A stretch of DNA of 64,000 nt from HGM11525 sp036307445 (GCA_036307445.1 JAXJXP010000007.1:1-64000), one strand, 5' to 3'; counted from the first letter of the stretch, positions 50,636 to 59,091 are shown. Notes: generated by a model not told the origin, from the letters alone. A program made the numbers and translations.

Positions 50636-51073
50636 ATGATTATAAAACAGATTTCCGTATTTGTGGAAAATGGTGTCGGAGGTATTTCTGAGATTACAAA
50701 GATACTCTCCGATAACGATATCAATATCCGTTCTGCATATGTTGCAGATACTGCGGAGTTTGGTATTTTAAGACTTATTGTAACTGACACCAAAAAGGCT
50801 GAAAAGGTGCTTGGCGAAAGCGGTATTGCAGTTAAGGAAACAGACGTTATTGCCGTTGAAATGAGCGATACACCGGGAGGACTTGGCGGAATACTTGATG
50901 TTCTTTCGGACAACGGTGTAAATATTGAGTACCTTTATGCATTTGTCGGTAAGGGCGAGAGCGGTGCCTTGATGGTATTTAAGGCAGACGATGCCCAGAG
51001 GGCAGAAGATGTACTTGAGAAATCGGGCATAGTTGACATAAAAGCAACGTCCGTTTATGACAGCCTGAAATAA
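50636..51073 (+). CDS. Tandem ACT-domain protein
   Basis: The 145-residue protein consists of two ACT domains (about residues 1-68 and 70-140), each beginning with a strand followed by a GVGGI- or GGLGGI-type turn. ACT domains bind amino acids. Proteins of this type often follow paaK in ior operons, which suggests sensing of aromatic amino acids, but the partner is unknown. The ribosome binding site is GAAGGAGGAT. Confidence 0.88.
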   Translation: MIIKQISVFVENGVGGISEITKILSDNDINIRSAYVADTAEFGILRLIVTDTKKAEKVLGESGIAVKETDVIAVEMSDTPGGLGGILDVLSDNGVNIEYLYAFVGKGESGALMVFKADDAQRAEDVLEKSGIVDIKATSVYDSLK

Positions 51074-51146
51074 TATAATTTATACGCACAGCGGAGCTGA
51101 TTTGCTCTGCTGTGCGATATTGCATTTTTGAGAGGAATAATAACCA

Positions 51147-51689
51147 ATGGATTTTACAGAAAAAACAATTGCATCAGAGATGATTTATGACGGAAGAATA
51201 CTTAAGTTTAAAATTGATAAAGTAGAGCTTCCAAACGGTGAAACCGGTGAAAGAGAGCTTGTAGAGCATCCGGGCGGAGTGGCGGTGGTAGCCGTAGATG
51301 ATTGTGAGAATATATTGATGGTAGAGCAGTACAGAAAGCCGTACGAGAGAAATCTTCTCGAAATTCCGGCAGGAAAGCTTGACAAAAATGAAGACATCGA
51401 AGTCTGTGGCAGACGCGAGCTTGAGGAAGAAACGGGATATATCGCAAAGAAATTTGAATATCTCGGTGAGTGCTATCCGTCGGTTGGTTATACCAATGAG
51501 ATAATACGCATCTTCCTTGCGACAGGTCTTTCAAAGACAAGTCAAAACCTTGACGATGACGAGTTTTTGAACGTGTACAAGCTGCCCATTCGTGATGTGA
51601 TGGATAAGATTATGAATAACGAGCTTGCAGATGCAAAAACTGTTATGGGAGTTTTAAAAGCGGCAGTCAAGCTTGGGATTGTTAAATAG
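51147..51689 (+). CDS. nudF: ADP-ribose pyrophosphatase, NUDIX family
   Basis: The NUDIX box spans G-x5-E-x7-REL-x-EETG (starting GKLDKNEDIEVCGRREL, about residues 77-99). The protein begins with the paired strands typical of ADP-ribose pyrophosphatases (KIDKVELPNGETGERELVEHPGG). It hydrolyses ADP-ribose to AMP and ribose 5-phosphate. 180 residues is normal. It follows the ACT gene by 73 bases and may start a new group. Confidence 0.9.
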   Translation: MDFTEKTIASEMIYDGRILKFKIDKVELPNGETGERELVEHPGGVAVVAVDDCENILMVEQYRKPYERNLLEIPAGKLDKNEDIEVCGRRELEEETGYIAKKFEYLGECYPSVGYTNEIIRIFLATGLSKTSQNLDDDEFLNVYKLPIRDVMDKIMNNELADAKTVMGVLKAAVKLGIVK

Positions 51690-51703
51690 AAGGGAGCCGC
51701 TTT

Positions 51704-52237
51704 ATGATATATGTACTTTTGGTAGACGGATTTGAAGAAATAGAGGCATTAGAGCCTGTTGATATAATGCGACGTGCAGGTCTTGAGGTAAAAACTGTCG
51801 GTGTGTATGATAAGATGGTATGCGGTTCGCATAACATAAAGGTTGAAGCGGATATTACGATTGACGAGGTTGACGTTGACGATATGGAGCTTTTGATGCT
51901 TCCGGGCGGTCCGGGACACGAAAGACTTGACGCATCAAATGATGCCCACGCCCTTATAAATGCCGCGCATTCTAAGGGTATTTATATTTCTGCTATTTGT
52001 GCGGCACCGTCTATATTGGGTAAAAAAGGCTTGTTTGATGGCAAGAAAGCAACCTGTTTCCCCGGTTTTGAAAAGTATCTTTACGGAGCTGAGGTTACGA
52101 GCGAAAAGGTGGCTTGCGACGGTCAGTTTATTACCGGAAGGGGCGCAGGTGCCGCGGCTGATTTTGGGTTTAAGATGGTGGAGCTTCTTTTAAGTAAAGA
52201 AAAGGCTGACGAGCTAAGGGGAGTAATGCAGTATTGA
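51704..52237 (+). CDS. DJ-1/PfpI family protein
   Basis: The protein belongs to the DJ-1/YajL branch of the PfpI superfamily, with stress-related or deglycase-like activities that remain debated. The nucleophile-elbow cysteine is C99 in SAICAAPS and the LMLPGGPGHERL motif is present. 177 residues is typical. The stop overlaps the TTG start of the next gene. Confidence 0.92.
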   Translation: MIYVLLVDGFEEIEALEPVDIMRRAGLEVKTVGVYDKMVCGSHNIKVEADITIDEVDVDDMELLMLPGGPGHERLDASNDAHALINAAHSKGIYISAICAAPSILGKKGLFDGKKATCFPGFEKYLYGAEVTSEKVACDGQFITGRGAGAAADFGFKMVELLLSKEKADELRGVMQY

Positions 52238-52770
52238 AAAAAGAACTGAGAAAGCAGTTTGTAAAAGCAAGAAAAGAAAGCTATGATATGGCAAAATGTC
52301 TGGCTGTTTGTGAAAATGTACTTGCTCTTGACGAATACCAAAATGCAAAAGATATTCTCTGCTATGCGTCCTATAACTTTGAGGTTGATACTTTTTATCT
52401 TATGAAAAAAATCCTGTTGGACGGAAAAAACCTCTATCTCCCCAGATGCATTACCGACACGAGAGAGATGGAAGTTTGCAGGGTTAAGGATTTAAGTGAG
52501 CTTAAAAGTGGTGCATACGGAATAAAAGAGCCGACAGGAGAGAGGGTGTCTAAAGAAATATTGGACATGATAATAGTGCCGATGGTTGCTTTTGACAGAC
52601 AAAAAACACGTCTTGGCTACGGCGGTGGATATTATGACAGGTTTTTACCTGAAACAATGGCGGCAAAAGTCGGTATTGCGTTTTCTGTGCAGGAGTCGGA
52701 ATGTCTTATAAAAGAGTCGACAGACGTACCAATGGATACTATTGTAACTGAAAAAGAGGTGATTGTATGA
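52234..52770 (+). CDS. 5-formyltetrahydrofolate cyclo-ligase
   Basis: This enzyme recycles 5-formyltetrahydrofolate to 5,10-methenyltetrahydrofolate using ATP. The C-terminal motif RLGYGGGYYDRFL and the MIIVPMVAFD strand are characteristic; 178 residues is normal. The start is TTG overlapping the preceding stop by four bases, so it is probably translated by coupling. Confidence 0.93.
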   Translation: MKKELRKQFVKARKESYDMAKCLAVCENVLALDEYQNAKDILCYASYNFEVDTFYLMKKILLDGKNLYLPRCITDTREMEVCRVKDLSELKSGAYGIKEPTGERVSKEILDMIIVPMVAFDRQKTRLGYGGGYYDRFLPETMAAKVGIAFSVQESECLIKESTDVPMDTIVTEKEVIV

Positions 52771-53681
52771 ATAGGGGACGTGGTTTTCAAAACGGCTGGT
52801 GGCTGCTTTTGATTACCCTTGGTGTAATGCTGGCAACAGAGCTGCCGTTTGAGTTCACATCTTCCGAACAGTACAATTTTACCTATATGCTATTTAATGA
52901 GATTACATTGATAATACCTATAATTGTTGGTTTTTCGTTTGTTAATCTGGAGCAAGGTGACGGACGTGTGATGGAGCATATGGGGCTAACGAGCTTTTCG
53001 CTAAAGCTGTTGCCGTTTATTGTGTTGCTTCCTGTTACAGGACAGTTTTTTATAAGCTATGTAACAATGCCATTGCAGGCTGTTTTAACACTGCTTCTCG
53101 GCGCAAGAGAATATAGCTTTCCGAGCGGTACGGAAAGCTTTTGGCAGAATTTTCTGCTGATGTGTGTATTGGCACCGATTTTTGAGGAGCTTCTTTGCAG
53201 AGGTATTCTTATGAATCTCTTTAAACGGTACGGAACGGCTAAAATGCTTGTTTATTCATCGCTAGGCTTTGCGCTGTTACATCTTGATGCAGAAGCCTTT
53301 CTGCCGTTGTTCTTTGTTGGTCTGTTATTCGGGAGTATGAGAATAACAACAGGGTCAATCTTTGCACCAATGATAGCACATTCTGCAAGTAATCTGTTTG
53401 CACTTATATCACTTACATTCATAACGCCAGAAATTTTTGATGCGGTTCTTCTGATACTTTGTGTGGTAGCATTCCCGATTATTGTGTGGTACTATTTCAA
53501 AAAGTGCGATGGAAAAACTGTAAAGGGAGATTTGGCTCAAAATATTTCTGCCCCAACTGGACTCTCTGTTGGTTTTGCTGTGGTTTTGGCAGTGTTTCTG
53601 ATATTTAATATAGTTGCTTTTGTAACAAGACTAATGAGCGGCGAACTGTATTATGATTTTAGCCGTTTGTTTATCGGATAA
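52767..53681 (+). CDS. CPBP-family intramembrane metalloprotease
   Basis: The protein has about eight membrane spans. The CPBP (CAAX protease and bacteriocin-processing) motifs are visible: EELLCRGILMNLF near residues 138-150, FALLHLD, and the HSASNL motif, which supply the metal and catalytic residues. Substrates are unknown; such proteins are often linked to self-immunity or protein processing. The ATG overlaps the previous stop. Confidence 0.88.
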   Translation: MNRGRGFQNGWWLLLITLGVMLATELPFEFTSSEQYNFTYMLFNEITLIIPIIVGFSFVNLEQGDGRVMEHMGLTSFSLKLLPFIVLLPVTGQFFISYVTMPLQAVLTLLLGAREYSFPSGTESFWQNFLLMCVLAPIFEELLCRGILMNLFKRYGTAKMLVYSSLGFALLHLDAEAFLPLFFVGLLFGSMRITTGSIFAPMIAHSASNLFALISLTFITPEIFDAVLLILCVVAFPIIVWYYFKKCDGKTVKGDLAQNISAPTGLSVGFAVVLAVFLIFNIVAFVTRLMSGELYYDFSRLFIG

Positions 53682-53694
53682 AGGAGGATTTGTT

Positions 53695-54459
53695 GTGCTT
53701 TTTGATTCGCACGCACATTACGATGATGCAAGATTTGATGTTGACAGATACGATGTGCTTGATAAAATGCCGCAAAATAATGTGGGGCTCATAATGAATG
53801 CCTGTGCGGCAATGACCGACATTGACATAATTTTGGAGATGTGCAATCGCTATGATTTTATGTACGGTGCGGTTGGTGTACATCCGTCCGACTGCGAAGG
53901 TCTTACAGAGGCAGATATGGACAGGCTCAAAAGGGAAAGCGCACACAATAAGATTAAGGCAATAGGGGAAATAGGTCTTGACTATTACTATGACGATGTG
54001 CCACGTGATGTGCAGAAAAAGTGGTTTTCAAGGCAGATTGAGCTTGCAAGAGAGGTAAATCTGCCAATCATAGTACACGACAGAGACGCACATCAGGACA
54101 CTGTTGATATAATGAGGAGTAGCGGAGCGAGGGACGTCGGCGGAGTTCTGCATTGCTTTTCGGGTAGCTGTGATATGGCAAGAGATGTACTTGACCTTGG
54201 TTTTTATATTGCATTTGGCGGAACGCTTACCTTTAAGAATGCAAGACGAGCTGTTGAGGCTGCGGAGTATGTGCCGATTGACAGGATTTTGATTGAAACG
54301 GATTCCCCGTATTTAGCCCCTGTACCCGAAAGAGGAAAGAGAAATGACTCTACTCTTGTAAAGTACGTCGCTCGAAAGCTTGCAGAAATAAAAGGGATTG
54401 AGGTTGGCGAGGTAGAAAGAATAACCTTTGAGAATGCAAAAAAATGTTTTAACATATAG
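53695..54459 (+). CDS. tatD: TatD-family metal-dependent hydrolase
   Basis: TatD proteins are TIM-barrel hydrolases; those studied are 3'-5' exonucleases. The metal ligands DSHAHYDD at the start, GEIGLDYYYD, VHDRDAH, HCFSG and ETDSPYL are all intact. The GTG at 53695 is chosen as start because AAGGAGG lies seven bases upstream; the ATG at 53653 lies within the preceding gene. A radical SAM protein follows by 11 bases. Confidence 0.93.
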   Translation: MLFDSHAHYDDARFDVDRYDVLDKMPQNNVGLIMNACAAMTDIDIILEMCNRYDFMYGAVGVHPSDCEGLTEADMDRLKRESAHNKIKAIGEIGLDYYYDDVPRDVQKKWFSRQIELAREVNLPIIVHDRDAHQDTVDIMRSSGARDVGGVLHCFSGSCDMARDVLDLGFYIAFGGTLTFKNARRAVEAAEYVPIDRILIETDSPYLAPVPERGKRNDSTLVKYVARKLAEIKGIEVGEVERITFENAKKCFNI

Positions 54460-54470
54460 GAGAAGAAAAA

Positions 54471-55076
54471 ATGTCAGCAATGAATATAGCATATCCCTTT
54501 GAGGGACATTTGTATATCAATCTTACAAATCGTTGTACGAATAAATGTAAGTTCTGTATCAGATTTACCCCGTCGGGAGTGGACGGTATTGATTTGTGGC
54601 TTGAAAGAGAGCCGACAGTGGAGGAAATTAAGGCGGCACTGATTAAGGCGGAATTTAAGAAATATAATGAGATAGTCTTCTGCGGCTACGGCGAACCGAT
54701 GCTAAGATGGGACACTGTGGTGGAAGTGGCCAAGTTTATTCGTGAGAATAGCGATGCCAAAATCAGAATTAACACTAACGGACACGCAAACCGTGCAGCG
54801 GGCAAGGATATAACCCCAGAGCTTGATGGCTTGATTGATGTGATTTCTATAAGCCTTAACGCAAAGAATGCCAAGGAATATAACGAGATTTGTGTCTGTG
54901 ATTACGGCGAGGACGGATTTTATGAAATGCTCGACTTTGCAAAAAAAGCAAAGCAGTATGTACCGAGCGTCGTTTTAAGTGTGGTAGACACAATAAGTAA
55001 AGAGGACATCGAAGCCTGCCGCAAAATTGCAGAAGAAACAGGCGTAGAGTATAGGGTAAGAGTATATTCGGAATAA
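54471..55076 (+). CDS. TatD-associated radical SAM protein
   Basis: This is a short (201-residue) radical SAM protein. The cluster motif is C22-x3-C26-x2-C29 (CTNKCKFC) and the glycine-rich FCGYGEP motif follows. The C-terminal third of the barrel is reduced and there are no extra cysteines for auxiliary clusters. Proteins of this type regularly occur next to tatD in anaerobes and form a named TatD-linked group of unknown reaction. AGGAGAAG precedes the ATG. Confidence 0.9.
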   Translation: MSAMNIAYPFEGHLYINLTNRCTNKCKFCIRFTPSGVDGIDLWLEREPTVEEIKAALIKAEFKKYNEIVFCGYGEPMLRWDTVVEVAKFIRENSDAKIRINTNGHANRAAGKDITPELDGLIDVISISLNAKNAKEYNEICVCDYGEDGFYEMLDFAKKAKQYVPSVVLSVVDTISKEDIEACRKIAEETGVEYRVRVYSE

Positions 55077-55080
55077 AACT

Positions 55081-55114
55081 AAAAGGGATGAACGAATCTT
55101 CGTTCATCCCTTTT
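55081..55114. terminator. Bidirectional terminator between the radical SAM gene and dapB
   Basis: A 16-base-pair stem (AAAAGGGATGAACGAA and its complement) with a two-base core carries A residues before and T residues after, suited to both directions. Its core matches the hairpin at 18680. Confidence 0.85.
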
Positions 55115-55117
55115 AAA

Positions 55118-55879
55118 TCACATTACATCGCCGATTAAATCATTCATTGAGTAATAACCGACAGGCTTTCCTGACATATATTTTGCGGCTTTTATTGCAC
55201 CGACTGCAAATACTTCCTTGGAAGATGCCTCGTGCTTAAGCTCGATTATCTCGTCTGTTCCTGCAAAAAGCACGTTATGCTTTCCTACAATCGTACCGCC
55301 TCTTATTGCGTGGAGTCCGATTTCCGTCTTTTTGCGTTTTCTGCGAACATTATGACGGTCATAAACATACTCAGAAGAAGCGGTTAAAACCTCATTTATT
55401 CCGTCAGCTATTGCCAAAGCTGTTCCTGACGGAGCATCTAATTTGAGGTTGTGATGCTGCTCGATAATCTCGATGTCAAAATTATCTGCAAGAACTGTTG
55501 CTGCCTTTTTTGCAAGAGCAATCAAAAGGTTTATACCAAGGCTCATATTCGCTGAAAAGAATACAGGAATTTCGGCAGAGTCTGTTTTTAACTGTTCTCT
55601 TTGCTCGGGGGAAAGTCCCGTAGTTGCCATAATAATGGGGAGCTTACGGCTTTTAGCAAAACTCATCAGGCTGTCAAATGCCGACGGATGCGAAAAGTCA
55701 ACAATTACATCTGCCTCAACATTGCAGTCCGCAGGGTTGGTAAACACAGGATATGTACCTGGCAGACAATCGTTTATGTCAATGCCGGCAACAATTTCCG
55801 AATCGCTGTCATCGGCTACAAGGCGGGTTATAACCTGCCCCATCTTGCCGTTACATCCGCTTAAAATAATCCTTGTCAT
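55118..55879 (-). CDS. dapB: 4-hydroxy-tetrahydrodipicolinate reductase
   Basis: DapB reduces hydroxytetrahydrodipicolinate in lysine and diaminopimelate synthesis. The nucleotide-binding GCNGKMGQ loop is at the N-terminus, the VDFSHPSAF and ATTG motifs follow, and the catalytic EQHHNLKLDAPSGTA motif is intact. 253 residues is normal. It is the last gene of asd-dapA-dapB. Confidence 0.95.
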   Translation of the reverse strand: MTRIILSGCNGKMGQVITRLVADDSDSEIVAGIDINDCLPGTYPVFTNPADCNVEADVIVDFSHPSAFDSLMSFAKSRKLPIIMATTGLSPEQREQLKTDSAEIPVFFSANMSLGINLLIALAKKAATVLADNFDIEIIEQHHNLKLDAPSGTALAIADGINEVLTASSEYVYDRHNVRRKRKKTEIGLHAIRGGTIVGKHNVLFAGTDEIIELKHEASSKEVFAVGAIKAAKYMSGKPVGYYSMNDLIGDVM

Positions 55880-55894
55880 AAGTACACCTCACGA

Positions 55895-56782
55895 TTAAAG
55901 CTTTTTAACACCATATGCGGCAAGGCTTGCCTTGAGCTTTTCGTAGTTTGCCTCTGCCATAGGTGCGAGAGGAAGTCTTAAATTACCGACCTTGTAGCCG
56001 AGAATATCCATTGCAGTCTTAACCGGAACAGGATTTACCTCAATAAAGAGGTTGTTTATAACATCAAGCATTTCAAGCTGGAGTTTTAAAGAGCCTGCAG
56101 TGTCGCCGTCTAAGTATTTCTGACAGATGTTATGTGTTTCCTCGGGAAGAATATTTGCCACAACAGAAATTACACCCTTACCGCCAAGACTCATTATGGG
56201 CACTATCATATCATCGTTGCCTGAGTAGATGTGAAGTTCAGGCACATTTGCAGCAATCTCAGCAACGTATCCGATGTTGCCGCTTGCTTCTTTAATTGCA
56301 ACTATGTTTTCAACTGCTGCAAGTTCTTTAAGTGCAGGAATTGAAATTGTCATACCTGTTCTTGACGGAACGTTGTAGAGTATAATCGGAAGGTCGCAAC
56401 AAGCAGCTATTGCCTTAAAATGCTCAACCAAGCCTCTGGGGTTAGCTTTGTTGTAGTAGGGAGTAACACTCAAAATTGCATCTGCACCCGCTTCGGCTGC
56501 TGCCTTTGTAAGATAAATTGCGTGTGCGGTATCATTTGAGCCTGTACCTGCGATAACAGGAAGTCTGCCCGCTACTTTCTTTACAGCATACTCAATTACT
56601 GCGATATGCTCCTCGTTTGGCATTGTTGATGCCTCGCCGGAGGTTCCGCAGATAACAATTGCATCTGTTTTGTTTGCAATGTGCATCTCGATAAGAGCAC
56701 CAAGTGAATCATAATCTACTTCCAAGCCGTTAAACGGTGTTACTATTGCAACCGCCGAGCCGGTAAAGGGTAGAGTCTTCAT
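55895..56782 (-). CDS. dapA: 4-hydroxy-tetrahydrodipicolinate synthase
   Basis: DapA condenses aspartate semialdehyde with pyruvate, the branch point to lysine. The Schiff-base lysine is in AIKEASGN, the catalytic tyrosine in LYNVPSRTG, and GTSGEASTM is at the N-terminal part. The start at 56782 follows GAAAGGA. It lies between asd and dapB under the lysine riboswitch. Confidence 0.95.
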   Translation of the reverse strand: MKTLPFTGSAVAIVTPFNGLEVDYDSLGALIEMHIANKTDAIVICGTSGEASTMPNEEHIAVIEYAVKKVAGRLPVIAGTGSNDTAHAIYLTKAAAEAGADAILSVTPYYNKANPRGLVEHFKAIAACCDLPIILYNVPSRTGMTISIPALKELAAVENIVAIKEASGNIGYVAEIAANVPELHIYSGNDDMIVPIMSLGGKGVISVVANILPEETHNICQKYLDGDTAGSLKLQLEMLDVINNLFIEVNPVPVKTAMDILGYKVGNLRLPLAPMAEANYEKLKASLAAYGVKKL

Positions 56783-56812
56783 ATTAAACAATCCTTTCAA
56801 TGAAATTCAAAA

Positions 56813-57895
56813 TCAATCCATATAGCCCTTTGCGGTCAAAAGCTCTGCCATCAAAACAGCGCCGCCTGCAGCACCTCTTAAGGTGTTGTGTGAAAGACAT
56901 ACGAACTTGTAATCATACTGTGTATCGGGACGGAGTCTGCCGATAGAAACAGCCATTCCGCCCTCCATCATTCTGTCAAGCTTTGACTGAGGGCGGTTAT
57001 CCTCTTCGAAGTAATTGAGGAACTGCTTGGGAGCGTGGGGGAGATTAAGAGCCTGAGGCTCACCTGCAAACTCTGCCCAAGCTTTTTTGATTTCATCAAT
57101 TGTAGGCTTCTTGTCGAAGCTTACAAATACTGCCGCCATATGACCGTTTGAAACAGGAACTCTAAGGCACTGTGTAGTAATCTTCGGCTCTGTTGCATCA
57201 ACAATTTTGTCGCCTTCAATTCTGCCCCAGATTTTGAGCGGCTCAACCTCTGATTTTTCCTCCTCGCCGCCGATATAGGGTATCATATTGTCAACCATTT
57301 CGGGCCATGTTTCAAATGTCTTACCTGCACCTGAAATTGCCTGATATGTAGTAGCGAGTACCTTTGTGATACCGTACTTCATCAAGGGGTGAAGTGCTGG
57401 AACGTAGCTCTGGAGTGAGCAGTTTGATTTAACAGATATAAAGCCTCTCTTTGTGCCGAGTCTCTTCTTCTGTGCGTTTATAATCTCAGCATGGTCTGCG
57501 TTTATTTCGGGTATAATCATCGGTACGTCGGGGGTGTGGCGGTGTGCGGAGTTGTTTGAAACAACAGGACACTCAGCTTTTGCATAAGCCTCTTCAAGTG
57601 CTTTGATTTCGTCCTTCTTCATATCAACTGCACAGAACACAAAATCTACCATTGATGCAATTTTTTCTACATCTGCACTTGCGTCCATTACTACCATATC
57701 AGCAACAGATGCAGGAATTTCCTCGTCCATAGCCCATTTGGCGCCAACTGCTTCTGTATATTTCTTGCCTGCGCTTCTCGGTGATGCTGCCAATACCTCA
57801 ATTGTGTACCAGGGGTGGTCGTGGAGAAGTGTTATAAATCTCTGTCCAACCATACCTGTTGCGCCGATAATACCTACCTTGTAATTCTCTTTCAT
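56813..57895 (-). CDS. asd: Aspartate-semialdehyde dehydrogenase
   Basis: Asd reduces aspartyl phosphate to aspartate semialdehyde. This 360-residue protein is of the archaeal/fungal-like branch: GIIGATGMVGQRF binds NADP, the catalytic cysteine is in KSNCSLQSYVPALHP, and the substrate histidine region NGHMAAVFV follows. The ATG at 57895 has GGAAAGGA upstream. It is the first gene behind the lysine riboswitch and its terminator. Confidence 0.94.
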   Translation of the reverse strand: MKENYKVGIIGATGMVGQRFITLLHDHPWYTIEVLAASPRSAGKKYTEAVGAKWAMDEEIPASVADMVVMDASADVEKIASMVDFVFCAVDMKKDEIKALEEAYAKAECPVVSNNSAHRHTPDVPMIIPEINADHAEIINAQKKRLGTKRGFISVKSNCSLQSYVPALHPLMKYGITKVLATTYQAISGAGKTFETWPEMVDNMIPYIGGEEEKSEVEPLKIWGRIEGDKIVDATEPKITTQCLRVPVSNGHMAAVFVSFDKKPTIDEIKKAWAEFAGEPQALNLPHAPKQFLNYFEEDNRPQSKLDRMMEGGMAVSIGRLRPDTQYDYKFVCLSHNTLRGAAGGAVLMAELLTAKGYMD

Positions 57896-57921
57896 TTTTT
57901 TCAATCCTTTCCGGTATTTAT

Positions 57922-57950
57922 AAAACAAAAAACAATAGCATATGCTATTG
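57922..57950 (-). terminator. Riboswitch expression-platform terminator before asd
   Basis: On the minus strand the palindrome CAATAGCATATGCTATTG is followed by six T residues, a G and four more T residues. It lies between the lysine aptamer and asd and would end transcription when lysine is bound. Confidence 0.8.
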
Positions 57951-57980
57951 CCCATAAATACACAAAAAAATGTAATTTAC

Positions 57981-58148
57981 AGCAGTAGCACTCCATCTTT
58001 CGATGACAGTCGCAATGCTGTTCGCATTACGCCCAGCTCAGACGGCTTACGGCAAGCCGTTCATCACTTCGGCGGTTCATCCTTTCGCTGCAGCTACCTT
58101 TGCCGTTCTACCGCAACAGTTACTCTTAATCACCGCGCCTCTACTTCT
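57981..58148 (-). promoter_or_regulatory. Lysine riboswitch (L-box)
   Basis: Read on the minus strand, the leader contains the L-box landmarks in order: GTAGAGGCGCG with AAGAGTA, then GCGAAAGG, then ACCGCCGAAG, then GCTGGGC, then GACTGTCA and GGAGTGCTAC. P1 is formed by AGAAGTAG and CTACTGCT with one mismatch. These match the Bacillus lysC leader blocks as I recall them. It controls asd-dapA-dapB, all enzymes of lysine and diaminopimelate synthesis. Confidence 0.93.
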
Positions 58149-58158
58149 ATTCTATGCA

Positions 58159-58187
58159 ATAATACCACCCTTTTAGCATAATGTCAA
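58159..58187 (-). promoter_or_regulatory. Promoter of the asd-dapA-dapB operon
   Basis: On the minus strand TTGACA and TATTAT are separated by 17 bases, placing the transcript start just before the lysine aptamer. Confidence 0.82.
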
Positions 58188-58210
58188 GTGTTTTTCTGTT
58201 TTTTTATTTG

Positions 58211-58239
58211 TTGTAATTTGAATTTGCCTATGTTATAAT
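58211..58239 (+). promoter_or_regulatory. Promoter of the HAD hydrolase gene
   Basis: TTGTAA and TATAAT are separated by 17 bases. Transcription would start near 58246, giving a leader of about 145 bases. Confidence 0.6.
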
Positions 58240-58284
58240 GAATTCAATGCTATTTGCATTTATTTAAGACGGATAATTTATGTT

Positions 58285-58353
58285 CCGTAGCGACCGGCAT
58301 CCCGGACGGTCCGCAGAAGAAATAAAAACGGACAGTCGAGGCTGCCTGTCCAT
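58285..58353 (+). ncRNA. Structured leader of unknown class before the HAD hydrolase gene
   Basis: This GC-rich island in an AT-rich leader contains overlapping pairing options. GACCG (58294-58298) can pair with CGGTC (58309-58313). GTCCG (58311-58315) can pair with CGGAC downstream (58331-58335). GGACAG (58332-58337) can pair with CTGTCC (58348-58353). The last two are mutually exclusive, as in riboswitches. No T tract follows; the ribosome binding site lies about 20 bases downstream. I do not recognise a known class. Confidence 0.4.
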
Positions 58354-58389
58354 ACATATATTTATTAAAAAAGGAGAGATAGGGCGGGA

Positions 58390-59091
58390 ATGAAAGTTGT
58401 ATTGTTTGATTTGGACGGGACACTGTTACCGATGGATCAGGATGTTTTTACAAAGGCATACTTTTCTGCTCTTGCAAAAAAGCTGATGCCACACGGCTAC
58501 GAGGCGAATGCGCTTATTGATGCGATATGGCAGGGAACTGCTGCAATGGTCAAAAATAACGGAGATGAAAATAATGAGGCAGTGTTCTGGAAATCGTTTT
58601 CTCAAATATTCGGGGAAAAGGTTTACGGGGATAAAAAGTATTTTGAAGAATTTTACGAAGTTGATTTTCAAAAAATAGAGAAAGTCTGCGGTCATAATCC
58701 AAAAGCAGTAACGACAGTTAAAAGAATAAAGGATATGGGTTTCAGTGTTGCGCTTGCCACTAATCCTATCTTCCCTGCAATTGCCACAGAGAGCAGAGCT
58801 CGTTGGGCAGGGCTTGATATGAATGATTTTGAGCTTTACACAACATACGAAAATATAGGCTTCTGTAAGCCAAATCCCCAATATTATCTTGAAATAATAA
58901 AAAGACTTGGTGTAAAGCCAGAGGAGTGCCTAATGGTTGGCAATGATGTGAAAGAGGATATGGTTGCCAAGACGATAGGTATGGATGTGTTTTTGCTGAC
59001 CGATTGCATAATTAATAAAAATGCTGAGGATATATCCGTTTATCCGAATGGCGATTTTGACAGCCTTATTGAATACATAAAGGCATTATAA
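58390..59091 (+). CDS. HAD-family hydrolase
   Basis: The nucleophile motif DLDGTL is at residues 7-12 (D7 and D9), a helical cap domain follows, and the late motifs KPNPQYYLEIIKRLG and MVGNDVKEDMVAKTIGM complete the haloacid-dehalogenase active site. It is probably a small-molecule phosphatase of the phosphoglycolate phosphatase-like type; the substrate is unknown. AAGGAGAGATAGGGCGGGA precedes the ATG. A phosphotyrosine phosphatase-type gene follows by 19 bases. Confidence 0.88.
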   Translation: MKVVLFDLDGTLLPMDQDVFTKAYFSALAKKLMPHGYEANALIDAIWQGTAAMVKNNGDENNEAVFWKSFSQIFGEKVYGDKKYFEEFYEVDFQKIEKVCGHNPKAVTTVKRIKDMGFSVALATNPIFPAIATESRARWAGLDMNDFELYTTYENIGFCKPNPQYYLEIIKRLGVKPEECLMVGNDVKEDMVAKTIGMDVFLLTDCIINKNAEDISVYPNGDFDSLIEYIKAL

